A stretch of 64,000 nucleotides of DNA from Strigamia acuminata. Taxonomy: Eukaryota > Arthropoda > Chilopoda > Geophilomorpha > Linotaeniidae. Where the stretch lies: NCBI GenBank assembly GCA_949358305.1, contig OX442314.1, forward strand, positions 32,793,608 to 32,857,607, read 5' to 3'. Position 1 is the stretch's first letter, and each line of letters opens with the position of its first letter. Under the pieces are notes generated by a model that did not search any database, was not told where the DNA came from, and worked only from the letters and a program-made list of their open reading frames with translations. This document shows positions 1 to 11,979 of the stretch, piece after piece. A program made the translations under genes and the position numbers.

Positions 1-1285
1 CGCATCGGCTTGCGGTCACCTTGTATAATCATAACAAAACACACATGTGGAGTTCCTTCTATTTCAGCAAAACAGAACAAAATCATTTTATCGTATATTC
101 CACCGTTTACACAACCACTGAATCGGTGCGAATTGCAGCCACCTGCCCACCATTCAAATCCTTGCCAGGATAGCCCTTTGATGAAGACTTCACCGCGCTC
201 CGTCGAAGATTAAACCGTATTTCAAACAGAGGGGTTCGCGAACAGATGCAAAATTCGCAACAAATTTCCCGCTGCATCGGTTCCCGCACACTCAATTACC
301 ACCAATACAGCCAAAATGCAGATTGCAACCGCATCTCCCTCGCAATTTCACCGGCCTAACACCAATTCTGCACGCCCCAAGAACCCCGAAATAAACAACC
401 GACAATGGACACTCAACTCTCACGCTCACCTTCACTCACCCAAACGTAATGGCGGCCTGGCACAAACGCATTTTGGTAATTCCTGTCGCGGTAACGAGAC
501 CCACAAGCAGTAGGCGTTCACCTGATTAAGTGAACGGATATTCTCATCTTTATAGCCGCTCGGGCGAGAGGAAACAGCAAACATTTGCTCACACTCAACT
601 GATTAAGTCAGTAGCATTACAATCTCCACTTTTTTCTTTTTTATCCCACATTGTATAAACTTGAAAATCGATTAAATTTATATATAAAAGGCTTGCGGTG
701 CCTTCTTAAATAAAAGATGGAACCTGGAAGAGCATTTTTAAAGTCAAATTGCTCGTAGAAACTCGTGGGATGGATTTGCTTCGTTTGTTATGCAACAATT
801 GATGTATTGACGTCGATTGGAATTGACTAGAATTTGATAAAGGAGCCGCAGAGTCAAGTGCATTAGATTAGCATTCGATATGCTCGCATTTAAACTCATT
901 CAAACACGATTTGATTTATTGAGTAACTCGAGTGGCTCGTGGCTCCAGTTCTTCACAATTAGCAGCTCGAAGCTTTTTCTTTTCTGCGATATTTTCTTTC
1001 TTTCTTTCTTTCTCTCTCTCTCGTTTATTTCTTTTTCTAGCAATTTTGCGACTCGGTTTCGCACTTAAAGCGATTACTGCCACAAAAAGGCATTGGCACG
1101 AATGCGACATCTCTATATGTGGTTCAAAAATACATTGGAATTATATTGCGACGTATTGCGATGTGGTTTGAAGTGCATTGGGTTTCGCTAGAATGCGTTT
1201 TGTAATACATTTATGCGTGCAAATGATAATTACACTTTGAAAAATATTTTACGAGATGCATTCCCAATTAATATTATTTGTCAAA
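1..1285. other. Gene-free AT-rich stretch with CT microsatellite
   Basis: I see no supportable gene here. Short open frames are scattered and share no recognisable domain. A pyrimidine microsatellite (CTTT units passing into CT units) lies near 996-1036. The stretch ends at the TA target site of the small transposon starting at 1,288. Confidence 0.6.
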
Positions 1286-1287
1286 TA

Positions 1288-1549
1288 CTGTACTGCCTCG
1301 TATCATAGCCTGGTTCAAAAAGGCGCCGGGACCCGTTAAGCGCCGGGCTGACAGCCGGTCCCGATTAAGCGCCGGGGTGCCCAAAAATTACTGATTTTTC
1401 AGTTTTTGCTAAAAACATAATTTTCGCCAAAAATCGCCGATTTTTTTGTTAGACGCCGGATCCGAATAAGCGCCGGGTTTCAAATAGGCGCCAAAGGGCC
1501 GAGCCGAGAAAATTTATAAACGCCCCGTCTTTTATTTGAGGCAGTACAG
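1288..1549. mobile_element. TA-flanked MITE with internal GCGCCGGG repeats
   Basis: The ends are inverted: CTGTACTGCCTC at the left and GAGGCAGTACAG at the right. A TA dinucleotide lies on each side (1,286-1,287 and 1,550-1,551), as expected for a Tc1/mariner-type target duplication. The interior has no ORF. It holds several spaced copies of a GC-rich motif (TAAGCGCCGGG and variants such as ACGCCGGATC and TAGGCGCC), unlike the AT-rich surroundings. Superfamily assignment rests on the TA duplication only. Confidence 0.75.
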
Positions 1550-1592
1550 TATGAACGCATATTCAAAATAATTTTTTTTTCAATTGCGCAGT

Positions 1593-1867
1593 CGAACCTC
1601 ATTCGAACCACGATATAACGAAATTTTCAATATAACGAATAGTTAAAAATGGTTTGGGTGGTTGGTTAGCCATAAATCACCATGTTAAAAAAATTTGATA
1701 TAACAAAAAATTCGTTAAAACAAAAAATTCGATATAACAAAAAATTAGTTATATATAACAAAAAATTCGTTATAACAGAAAATTCGTTATAACAAAAAAT
1801 TCGTTACAACAAAAAATTCGTTACAACAAAAAATCCGTTATATCGCGATTGGTTATAACGAGGTTCG
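1593..1867. repeat. 17-bp minisatellite between inverted termini
   Basis: The stretch opens with CGAACCTC and closes with GAGGTTCG. The two ends are imperfect inverted repeats that also share a GATATAAC-like segment. Between them, roughly 1,690-1,845, a 17-bp unit built on TTCGTTATAACAAAAAA is repeated about nine times with small changes. This may be a decayed foldback element whose interior expanded as a minisatellite. No target duplication was found. Confidence 0.65.
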
Positions 1868-3300
1868 CCTATATTGTAAAATATATGGGCAAGTCTACCG
1901 TCCTAATCTTTAATTACCCCAACAATTCTTTTATTTTTCATTTCAAAAAGTGACGGTTAGTCACTTTTCCAATTCCCTCCCCGAAACAACCGTAAAAGAA
2001 ACGAAGAGAATCTCTGTCAGCCGTTGAATTATTAACCAATTGGGGTAAGCTCAATGCTCGCGCGTGACACTAGAACAAACGTACAGGCCGTGCGCATCTC
2101 TTCCATTTTAAATGGTTAAAGCTCCCCCTTACAGTTGGCCAAACCAAAAAACAAAAAAAAAAATAAAAAAATAAAAAAAAAAAAAAAAAAAAAAAACGAC
2201 TTTCAGCACAAACTAAAACTAAAAGGAAACACGACACCAGTTCTCAACGGTCTGCCTATCGTGCTGAGACGCTGATTTGTACAAATGCGAAGCAACATCT
2301 TCGCTCGCATCGCATCGGCCCCGCATTTGCATTGATGTTTTGCCTCCAGTCCCGCAATGCGAAATAAAGCGACGCATTTATGCCGCCCAGAACGAGCGCG
2401 GGATGCAAACGCGGCGCGCGAAATGCCAGCGCCAACAAAAACTCCTTCGTCACTCGGATGGGAATCAATCAGCCCGCACCTGAGTTTGCAACTTTTTTTC
2501 TTCTTTTCTACTTCCCTAATTTCTGCTCTTCGTTCCGTTGCATTATTTTCTAATCACTCACGGTGCGTTAGAGTCGTGCAGCAAAGCCAACACTCCAATT
2601 TAAACATAAAACGATCCAGTGGACGAACAGACGACAAAACAACCGAGAGAAATGCAAATGCCACCTTTTACAGTTCACACACAATTGCACAGAGCAAAGC
2701 CACCAACTCAAATATCAATTTCCTTGCGAGCATTATGGGAAGAAAAAAGTAGAAAAACAATTTATAAAGTGGATAACTGCGATAAATTCAGATGGATATA
2801 CCTCGCATTGTTTTATATGGTGTGATGTATACCCCAAACACTCTGATCCTTCTCGTACAAGATTCTACGCACAACTGTCCTTTCCGACAGTTTTCCGTCA
2901 CTTGTCATCTGACCGTTATCGTTCCTTAGTCATATTCATTGTTCATTGTTCATGATTAATTATGATTCAATATGAGTGTTCCTTTCAATATCACTTGACA
3001 ATTCGGTTCTAATGTCACACTTTATAATATTAATTTTAAAAATAACACATTAAACTTAAATAAATCAAAGAATCATAATTTTCGACTCATGCATCACAAT
3101 GGACACGTGTTTTAAAATGTTTTTCATTCTTTAGTAACTTTTTTGGTTTGTTGCCGTTCTTTCTCGTTTACCAGAAGATTCACTGAATGCAAAGTGGTTG
3201 GTAAGTGAGGTTTAGCGCTTTTAGGCAAAGTGTTTTTTTGTTGTTCTCTTTCAGTCCCATCTATCTTAATCATCCGAGTGTTTGTGCAGTTTTTCGCAAT
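1868..3300. other. No gene seen; A-rich tract and GC-richer island
   Basis: A long A-rich tract with few interruptions occupies about 2,148-2,197. The next 500 bp are noticeably richer in GC and CpG and are open in several frames on both strands, but none of the translations resembles a known domain. This could be a promoter-proximal or untranslated region of a gene lying outside the window. Nothing here proves that. Confidence 0.4.
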
Positions 3301-3304
3301 TAAT

Positions 3305-3633
3305 GACAGAGTCTAAAGTCTGGACTCACCTTTTTTCTTGAAAATGACTAAAGATATATCAATTTTAATAATGTGGTCAAAGGTAGTCGATGGCGAGCTA
3401 GTTGTGAGTTGTGACCTTAAATCTGACCCGGAATGTCATCTTCAAAGTTATCCATTTTGTACTTTTTAAGATACAGCAAAATTTCCACTTACAAAGTTGT
3501 AGAGCAACATCGAATTAGTATTACGCAACTTATCTTAAGTGATCTAAAGCTAAACATTTTTTATTTTTAAAAGAAAACAAATCAGAAAATTGATATATCT
3601 CCAGTCTTTCGCCTCATCCTGTATAATTTCTTT
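3305..3633. mobile_element. Degenerate Tc1/mariner-like MITE, copy 1
   Basis: The stretch around CTTTTTTCTTGAAAATGACT at about 3,330 and the following 250 bp recur at 8,176-8,390. The right end (GATATATCTCCAGTCTTTCGCC...CATCCTG then TA) is an imperfect inverted copy of the left end. Part of the interior also resembles the better preserved element at 52,799, in the stretch around CAACTTATCTTA. It has no ORF and its limits are approximate. Confidence 0.5.
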
Positions 3634-3639
3634 ACGGTA

Positions 3640-4243
3640 CCATAGAAATTATATGAAATTTGATATATTTGTGTGTGGTATTTTGAAATCGATGAGATGG
3701 GGGCAGTTGTGTGGCATATTTCTCCATCAAAGGTGTCTGCCGCAACCGCAATTCGTGCTGAGTGTTACACGTAGCCGTTGGAATTCTCAGATTTAATTAT
3801 GAGGAAATATGAGTCAAGTGAAGGAAAACAGCTTGAAGTCAAAATTCATTTCGGTAGGATCAACTCCGATATGATCATGGAAAACGACGCAAAGTATATA
3901 CACTAGACATATAAATATAAGTTACATATATATATAAATAAAAAATTCCTACAAAAATGCCAACTTTTCGACTTTCATCTCACTTGAGCCCAAAAGCCTC
4001 AAAATAATAGCAATGTCAAGTGTCAACCAACTAATTCCGCAAAATTCCCAAACGAAAAATATGTAACAAAGTCATATAAACTGATTCAATTTCCAAAATG
4101 GCATTTCCAAACCTCCACAATAAAAATACCACCAAACCACCCATTCAATTGGATTGAAGGGCTGCGAAAAACAAGTCTAAATCCATTCTTCCTATGACGG
4201 ATGAAAATAAAACGGAGAATGTATTCAATAATCTCACCTTGTG

Positions 4244-4283
<40 letters not shown>

Positions 4284-6257
4284 TGATTCAACGAGCGACC
4301 TCGAGCAAAGCAAATTTCAATTAAAAACCACGCATTGCATTCGACGGAAGGTGTTTACATCACGCGAAATTTCAATTTCCCAACAAACATCAAAAAAACA
4401 AAAAAAACAAAAAAAACAAAAAAATCCCCAAACCAATTAACAGTTCGAAAACGTTGACACACAAAACGGCCACAAGCCGCAACGAGACCTGCAAATTACC
4501 CGCCCCGCGCACGTAAAACTACTAAAAAGCGGCGCACGCGATAAGCAGCTTACCTACATAGCACGTCTACGCAACAGCGAGAAAGGGCAGTCAGTGTCAA
4601 TCTGTTGTGCAAGTCCAAACTTCCATTCAGCAGGTGGCCGTTTTATCCAACTTGAGCCGGCAGTCGCGCGCACGCCAACCTAACGTCACTGACCGCACCA
4701 CGGCTCGTGACTCCGTCCGTGTACCTCGCGCGCTGACTGACGGTAGCAGCTCCAACTTGCGCCGGAGAAATGAATAGTGGAAAGTCGATTCCAGACGGCA
4801 GGGAAGGTAACACGATTCCCACCGAAAGGACAGCGCCGCCTCGCGGATCCACCCTGTAAACACAAACCAACCCGTCCCAATTTACATATTTCTTAAAGAA
4901 TAATTCACATTTTTTTCATTTCTCTGCGTGGGAAGGCCGTTTAATTAGCGCATCAAAATTCCTGTTTTAACATGCCTCTGCACGCGCTAATTGCCTGCCC
5001 GTCGCACATAAAACGCACTTCGAAGTCCAGAAGTCCATAAAGAGAAAGAGAAACCACTTTGGCACGAAAAAGGAGCTGAAATGGGGCCAAGACCCTTCGC
5101 CGGCGCTCTACCCGCGCATCATTTCCATCGGTAATGGCGGCAATCAAACGTAAACCAAAAACCATCTATTTGGCGACCCCAGGCGCGCAAAACAATTGAA
5201 CAAACGCCCCCGACGCACGTGTGCGAGTCGGGGCATAATCGGAAAAGGCGAGGCTGGACAAGAAAGCGCCAAAGTGATGAAGAAAGTGGAGGAAAAGCCA
5301 GGAATTGTACTTCCACTACAAGAAACAACCCTTGATGACCCCTTTTTTTGTAAAAAAAAAAAAACGAAGAGAAGAAAAGGTCTTTTTAGTTACAAGATTG
5401 CAGAGATTGGATTGGATTGTAGGAATCGATACAAGTTTCTAGCATTTAAAAATCGTTGCAGTCCGAATTGCAAAGGGGTATTCGATGGGTTCGGTGCAGA
5501 AAAGAGTGAATAATTTACTGTACAATGGATTTTCAATGTGCTTTGTAGGGCAAAAAGAATAAATTGGTATTAGAAAGGGGGAAAAAAGTGCAACTTCAAA
5601 GATGGAGCGGTGTTTGCCATCGAATCAAATAGGGGAACTAATTCAGTCAATGGATTTATTCATTTTTAATGGACTTCTCCTATCGATACTGTGCGCATAG
5701 CCTAGTGATCAAATCTCTCCTGGGAGCAAGGAACATCATTTATTAACGCACCATTGAAAAAGTACATTAATACCATGCAGTTCTTTCCGAGTTGGCTCCT
5801 TTTGATAGCAAATAATGCATGTTCTATCAACATCATCTGAATCCCTAATCTTGAGAGTTGTAAGAAAGAAAGTCTAAAGGTGGAAACACAAGGGAACGGG
5901 TAAAATTTTTAAAGCTTGCTTTTACTTGAAAAAGGGGCTAAAAACTTGCCCGCTTGAGCAAACACAAGCTTGCGTTTTTATTCAAAGTTTTGTTTTGAAG
6001 CGAGCTTGTACTCACCCACTCCGTTCAAACTGAGTTTGATTTACCAGCTTCAAGCTTGCTGGCGTTTTGGTCATGTGACTTTGACAGCCAATCAGAATCG
6101 TAAGGAAATTCTTGGAGGAGATTTTGGCGGGAATTTCTGGCTAGCTACCTATACTCAAAACCAACACAACGTTGATGTATTTTCCTATTGGTCGAGCCGT
6201 ATCACTGGTGTAGTGGCACAAAAAAAGTAGCTCGTAACACCAGAATTGTATTCTAAC
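3640..6257. other. No gene seen; homopolymer tracts and GC-richer region
   Basis: A nearly pure A tract of about 30 bases lies at 4,249-4,280, and C-spaced A runs lie at 4,388-4,424. The stretch 4,440-5,330 is GC-richer and open in several minus-strand frames but shows no recognisable protein. Around 5,900-6,060 the 8-mer AAGCTTGC and its inverse recur several times. An unseen 5' exon or regulatory region is possible; nothing specific supports it. Confidence 0.4.
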
Positions 6258-6259
6258 TA

Positions 6260-6588
6260 CAGTCTGCGCACGGTATCTTGATGCTAAATTCGTACTGCGC
6301 ATCCCATTCTGCGCAGACAATTTTCTAATTCCAATTGTTATATGTCAGTATTAAGCCTAATATTAGGCCTAATAATGCGAAAATAAGGTAAAAAAACAAC
6401 AATATTTTGGTACTACGTTGTAAATTACTTTTAATTATGAGTTTATTGTTTTTTATTTACTTTATTTTAGAATTATTAGGCCTAATATTAGGCTTAATAC
6501 TGCTAAATAACAACTGGAATTAGAAAATTGTCTGCGCAGAATGGGATGCGCAGTACGAATTTAGCATCAAGATACCTTGCACAGACTA
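6260..6588. mobile_element. TA-flanked MITE with long inverted ends
   Basis: Both ends carry the same sequence in inverse orientation for about 130 bp. The outer tip is AGTCTGCGCACGGTATCTTG on the left and its near-complement on the right. TA flanks both sides (6,258-6,259 and 6,589-6,590). The central part is palindromic around TTAGGCCTAATATTAGGC. It has no ORF. These traits fit a Tc1/mariner-type MITE mobilised by a transposase encoded elsewhere. Confidence 0.8.
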
Positions 6589-6677
6589 TAGGCATAAACA
6601 ACCAATAAAAAACAAAACCTTTGTTTACCTGCCAAAATAAACATTTTATTACCAATTAAATAAAATCAATAAATAAA

Positions 6678-7047
6678 ATTAACTTTCCGGCATGTCGATG
6701 CAACGGAAAGCTGATCTTCGTTTCCACGCACAGAAAGTAACGATTGATTCTGACAATTTGTGACCGGTCGTAATTTTTTTTAACCGGTTTCAAATATGGC
6801 AGCAATCAGTCCTGCCAACAAATGCAAACAACTGTATATTCTATTTATAAAAATAGATAATCAGTTTATAAATAAAATTAAAAATTAAAAACAAACTAGC
6901 AATCCTATTCGTCCTAACTCCAAAAGTAGCTTTAAACATTTTTATTGGCATCCATCTTGTTTCTTTTTCACGACCATTCATGATTCTGTCAAGTCTATAC
7001 ACACAGAAAAGTCTGTTAGCAGATGATCTTATGGGTACTAAGCTTTA
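6678..7047. repeat. Dispersed repeat D, copy 1
   Basis: This direct copy starts at AATTAACTTTCCGGCATGTC and matches 9,383-9,863 closely, including ACCGGTC and TATTGGCATCCATCTTG blocks. It lacks about 100 bp present in the second copy. No ORF and no inverted ends were seen. Type of element unknown. Confidence 0.7.
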
Positions 7048-7707
7048 GCCACAAAAGTTGCCACAAAAGTTCCTCAAAACATATTACACTAGTTTCAGAC
7101 ATACAAACTTTAACTTCTAGTTATTATTGTAGAAACCCTTGTATACTCTGTACATTCTTGTAGGACAATAAACAGTAAAGCGTTTAAATGCCTTCTAAAA
7201 CCATCAATAAAGCAGAGTAGCCAAAAAGGTTTAGTACTGTCATTATCGCAAGAGTAAAAACAGAGTAAACCACCGTGCAAGGAAATTCCAATGAGTGAAT
7301 GGGTTCACAAGATAGCGGGCAAAACCAATAGAGAAACTCGGCCATCAAGTACAAGTCTGCGTCTTCAGCAAAGAATTTGTGGCCTTTCCTATCCCAAGAT
7401 ATAAAATCCAGAAGAAGGTATAAAAAAAGCCGTAAAACTTTAACTGCTAATCGAGTGAATAATTATTATTACAACGTCCTGTGTAGCCTAATAGAAACAT
7501 TAGTATTAAGTATTATAAACTGGCGAAAATAAATCGTTGTAAATTAATTAATTACTCTTAATAAAGCGCAATCATTGGGTTATTAATCATCAGTTCATCA
7601 CAATATTGAAAAATTGATCTAAATCGTCGAAATTTGCATTGCAAATTTATGTCTATCATTTATCTGCCATACAGTGCCTTTCGACCTATCAACTTTCCCA
7701 GGTAGCA

Positions 7708-7808
7708 TTGCTCCTCTTTAAGCGGCATGCCACTATAGCGTGGGTTTAACCAGACTGCCGGTAAACCCCATTTGTATCGGCGTTTTTAGCGGCATGCTGC
7801 TTAAAGCG
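7708..7808. repeat. Short inverted repeat pair
   Basis: CTTTAAGCGGCATGC near 7,717 faces GCATGCTGCTTAAAG near 7,791; the arms differ at one base. The enclosed 60 bp is not obviously repetitive. It may be a small foldback element; no target duplication was recognised. Confidence 0.45.
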
Positions 7809-7823
7809 GGGTAATATGGGATG

Positions 7824-8395
7824 CAGGATGAGTCAAAAGTCTAGACCAGGGGTCGGCAAGTAATTTTAAGTGGGGTCCGAATACTATTGAAAATTTTTAT
7901 CGAGGTCCAGAAAAAAAAAAAAACTTAAAAACCTTACTAAAAACCTAAGAAAACGGAAAAAACACTTAAAAACCAAATAAACCCCCCAATAAACACACAC
8001 AACCCAAAAAATACCAATAAAACCTAAAAAACAGAACAAACAAGAAAAAAAACACCGAAAACCCAAAGAAATCGAGAGGAAAACGTCGCTAAAATGTCAC
8101 CGCGGTCCAAGTTTCGACCTTCGGCGGTCCGGATATGGACCGCAGTCCACCTGTTGCCGACCGCTGGTTTAGACACACCTTTTTTCTTGAAAATGACTGA
8201 AGATATATCAATTCTAATACTGCGATCAAATAAAAAGTCGATGGCTGGTTATTCGGTTACGACCTTAAATTTGATTCGGAAGGTCACCTTCAACATTATC
8301 CATTTTGTACTTGTAAACGGTTGAAAATACAGCAAAATTTCCAATTGCAAAGTTGTAGAGCACCGTCGAAAAAAAAAGAAAACAAATCAGGAAAT
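7824..8395. mobile_element. Degenerate mariner-like MITE, copy 2, split by a hAT element
   Basis: The left tip CAGGATGAGTCAAAAGTC (7,824) and the block starting CCTTTTTTCTTGAAAATGAC (8,177) are one element interrupted by the hAT MITE at 7,847-8,166. The right part aligns with 3,330-3,540. The right terminus is missing or too decayed to place. It is older than the hAT insertion. Confidence 0.55.
7847..8166. mobile_element. hAT-type MITE with 8-bp target duplication
   Basis: The termini are CAGGGGTCGGCAA and TTGCCGACCGCTG, the classic hAT inverted ends. The flanks GTCTAGAC (7,839-7,846) and GTTTAGAC (8,167-8,174) form an 8-bp target duplication with one later change. The interior is A-rich with TCCGGATATGGACCGC-type segments and no transposase frame. 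It is nested inside an older mariner-like copy. Confidence 0.9.
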
Positions 8396-8400
8396 TGAAA

Positions 8401-9382
8401 TTTTCTTTTCTTATTACGACAAAACTAATTTCGCATTAAAATACGAAACAGTGGCTTATTAATTTATTTCTAAAAACTAGCAACAATAATTTAACTGTAT
8501 CCAACAAACGCCTCAATCTCGATCGTGCGGATGAAAAAGAACACAGCAGGACATAAAGCGTGACCAAGCGATTTGTTCGACGGTAACAAACAGTCATTAA
8601 CGCGCACCATGACGCCTCTAAGAGTTATTGTTCGTCAGGAAGACAAACACCCCTTCTATCCTGTAGCGTTTCTCAGAAATTGCGTCACACGCCGGACAAA
8701 CGATGTACAGAAAACCATTTCGTATCATTAAGCGAGTGCGAATGGCTGCGCCTTGGAAACGAGATTAAAAGAAGCGCAGCTGCTTTAATTATCGATTACG
8801 CGCAGAATCGAGATGGCGCGATGGATGAGTCAAAGGTCGAACTCAAGAGATTGAACAATCTGTGCAGACATGCAATCGAGGTGTAATGGGTCAGGTAACA
8901 CACGAAACTAAATGAAATAAGCGTGTACAAACTTTTAATCGATGACGGCCACTTAAAACGGGTATGTCAATCGATAAACACTCGTGCAAACGGCGAGCAA
9001 ATTAAATAAACGTTCAAATATTCCACTGGACATCCCACGAATGCTAACGTGGTCACGTGGATCACTCTTACTGCTGCATTATTAAAAACACTTCAAGAAT
9101 GCAGTAAGTACCCTACACACGAACGAGAACACATTCGCAAGTCCGGCAAAAGTTGATAATCTCAATTAAAGAAAACATTTTTAATCTCATTTTTTTTAAA
9201 AATTTTATTAAAAATTAGTAAAGGTAAACAAAATTTTTAATCTTAAGCTTAGTACTCATAAGCAGTTTCTGACGTAGGAAACCAGTCTGCCCACAGAAAT
9301 TTTGCCTACAGAAAAAACTGGTACTCACAAATTTCATTCCAGGCTTGGAATGTCTGCGAGATATATTCTGTGACATAAAGAA
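8401..9382. other. No gene seen
   Basis: There is no recognisable coding sequence, RNA gene or structured repeat. An open frame at 8,680-8,886 has no identifiable domain. Confidence 0.5.
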
Positions 9383-9863
9383 TTAACTTTCTGGCATGTC
9401 GATGCAACGGAAAGCTGATCTGCGTTTCCAGGCACAGAAACTTCTGTGGCACAGAAAGTAACGATCGGTTTTGACAATTTGTGACCGGTCGTAATATTTT
9501 TTAACCGGTCTCAAATATGGCAGCAATCAGTTCTGCCAACAAATGCAAACGACTGTATATTCTATTTATAAAAATAGATTATTAGTTTATGCTTAAAATT
9601 AAAAATTAAAAACAAACTAGAAATCCTAAAAGTAGCCTTAAAAATTTTTATTGGCATCCATCTTGTTTCTTTTTTGTGGCCATTCACCATTTCTTTTCTG
9701 TTGCATAGCGCTGTGAGTACCACAAAAAGTCTGGTGTTACAGACCAGCACATGTTCTGCTACCAGATGATTCTGATAGGCTTTTCTGTCAAATCTATACA
9801 CACAGAAAAGTCTGTGGGCATACACTTCTGTTAGCAGATGATCTTATAGAGTACAAAGCTTAA
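9383..9863. repeat. Dispersed repeat D, copy 2
   Basis: This is the longer direct copy of the repeat at 6,678-7,047. The shared stretch runs from AATTAACTTTCTGGCATGTC to AGCAGATGATCTTAT. It contains an extra segment around 9,690-9,770 with repeated CAGAAAAGTCTG-like words. Confidence 0.7.
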
Positions 9864-11979
9864 GGTGCTTCCAAACTTTCAGACACCTAGTTCTTGCGGT
9901 TTTTTAACTACGCCAATTATAACGTACAAAAAGTCCATATCACGAAATTCGTCGCTCGGATTGTGATGAAACATGGTTTGGGGTTTTCCAACATAGTTTC
10001 CTGACAGTTTCCAAACTTTCAGACATCTAGCTCCTGCTGTTTTTGCGCTACACCAACTAACGAATGCGTTGCCACAAAATCTCAAAGTTCAGAACTCAAT
10101 GTTTGTATGTAGGGGACTAATTACTGTAATTCAAACAGATGTAGAGCTCTGCAGTGAAGACCGATGTGGTGAGGTGGTTTAAACAAACTCACACAATTAA
10201 GTACCACACTTTGCACTTTGCAGACCGTAAGATGAACTTTTTTACTTTGTAAAGTCAACCAAAAATTGGGGTGCATCTTACGGTTCATAGCGCGTCTTAT
10301 AGTCCGAACTTACTGTATCTATGATATGCGGCACGTCGGGGAATCCCATAAAATTAATTCAGGGATTATCCCATGAAAATAAATTATAAAAATAATAATT
10401 AAAAAAAAAATTAAAATTTTTTTGTATTTTTTTTTTAATAAAAATTATCTTTTTTGAGTCGATGCGTTTCATCGTCCAAAAAATTTTTTTTGATGCAAAA
10501 TGATGCTGCCATCTTGCCTAGCTGCGAACCAGTGATCATAAATACTTTTAAAACTTGTATTTAAACTCCTGAGATAATTAACTGTGTATACACGCGTCCC
10601 AAACTCTCCCGTACAAACGTTGCACTCTGAGTTGTGAGTAAGGCCCCGCTTCGCTGCACTACACACTCGCCCATAAATTAACATAGTTAAAAATCCACCT
10701 GAATGTTTGCCGAGGTGGGTCTCCGTGTGAAATTCGTGAAGCGAAAGGGCGGGCTTTCGAGTCGGGTTCATTTCTATTGTATTTCCCGCACTTTTTATCA
10801 GCTTCAAACCACGGTCACCAGTTTAGTACATTCATAAAAACGACATAAAAGCGCAAAGATCCGGTTATTGCTACTATAAACACGGCACCAGGCCTTCGTT
10901 ATTGGCCCTCGCTTCCACGCGGCCCCCTCGGGGTCCTCCAACAGCCGCTCGACGGCCCTTGATTAGAAAGATGTCTGCCAAAAGCACCCTTTACTCAAAC
11001 CAAGGAAATCCCGCGATACGCATCGACATTCACTGCGGTTTTCAATGTCGTTCTTCTCCGAAAACAGAACAGCCCGCCAGGCCATCAAAGACAATCCTCC
11101 GCAAGCTTAATTGCGTGTTTTGATTCGAGTCCGAAGAAATTTTAATTAGCAACTACTGTGGTCAAACGAGTCGCAACTATCACTTAGAAATAAATTGATT
11201 GTAAAAAATTTAAAAAAAAAAAAAAAATTTAAATAATAATAAAATTTTTTTAAAAATAAATTTTAATCGGCTTAATTTTAATTTATTTAAGCTTCATTTT
11301 TGCGCCCGACGACTCGAAAATTAATAAATTGGCGCATCATTTAGAGTTTTGCTCAAATTTCAGCATTCTTGTGGCGTCAACATAAATAAATGAAGCCCAC
11401 TTGGTTAGATCATCAAAGATCATTAACTACTGCATTCCAGCACACAATTCAATCAGCAAATGTTTCCTCTGCGCCAGCCATACAAATCCCCTTCTTTTTC
11501 CATTCATAACCACCTAAGCAGCCTTTCCAAACGTTCCCTCAAACAGAAGATGAAGTACAGTGGTGATAAATGCAGACTAAAATCAGACCTGACAGCACTG
11601 CAGCAATTATTCTCTATTTTCCTGCATAGTGGTTGCAAGGAACTCGCCTTCCACGCAATTCCAAGATCAAATATTTGCAAAAATAAGAACAAAAGAAACA
11701 AAATTGTGCATGCAAATAATGAAAAAAGCTGCCCGTGGGAGTTTAATCCAGTCATTGGAAGATCAAACATCCAGGAGCACAAATATTAAATCAAATATTA
11801 ATCACGCGAGGATTAAGCTTGGAAAACTCGACAGTAGTTAATGAAAAAGTAGAAAACCCACTTATCGTGTCGGATGATCAGTTTTTAAGACCAAAAACGT
11901 GTAAAGTCCTTTCCTTCATTTTATAAGGCCATTTTGTATAAAAAAAAGTTTTTTAAAATATAGCGGATTGTTCGATTTT
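9864..11979. other. No gene seen; small internal duplications
   Basis: CCAAACTTTCAGACA and the following block occur twice (about 9,872 and 10,012). Around 10,205-10,310 the words CTTACGGTTCATAG and CGTCTTATAGTCCG resemble ends of a small decayed transposon, but boundaries could not be set. 10,380-10,450 and 11,195-11,290 are A/T runs. GC-richer sequence at 10,600-11,120 is open in several frames without a known domain. Confidence 0.4.

Noticed and set aside
1597-1867. CRISPR-like array
   Set aside because: Tandem units have no unique spacers, and the genome is eukaryotic.
2250-2760. Overlapping open frames on both strands in GC-richer sequence, as possible coding exons
   Set aside because: Translations lack any domain, and openness in several frames at once is explained by base composition.
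4627-5520. Open frames at 4,627-4,880 (minus) and 5,196-5,513 (plus) as genes
   Set aside because: No conserved motif, no matching frame elsewhere, and mutually overlapping alternatives; composition alone can explain them.
7884-8066. Phe/Leu-rich minus-strand frame as a membrane peptide
   Set aside because: It is the complement of the A-rich core of a hAT MITE.
10469-10807. 112-codon minus-strand frame as a small gene
   Set aside because: No recognisable family, no splice or start context, and it borders A/T-run sequence; too weak to annotate.
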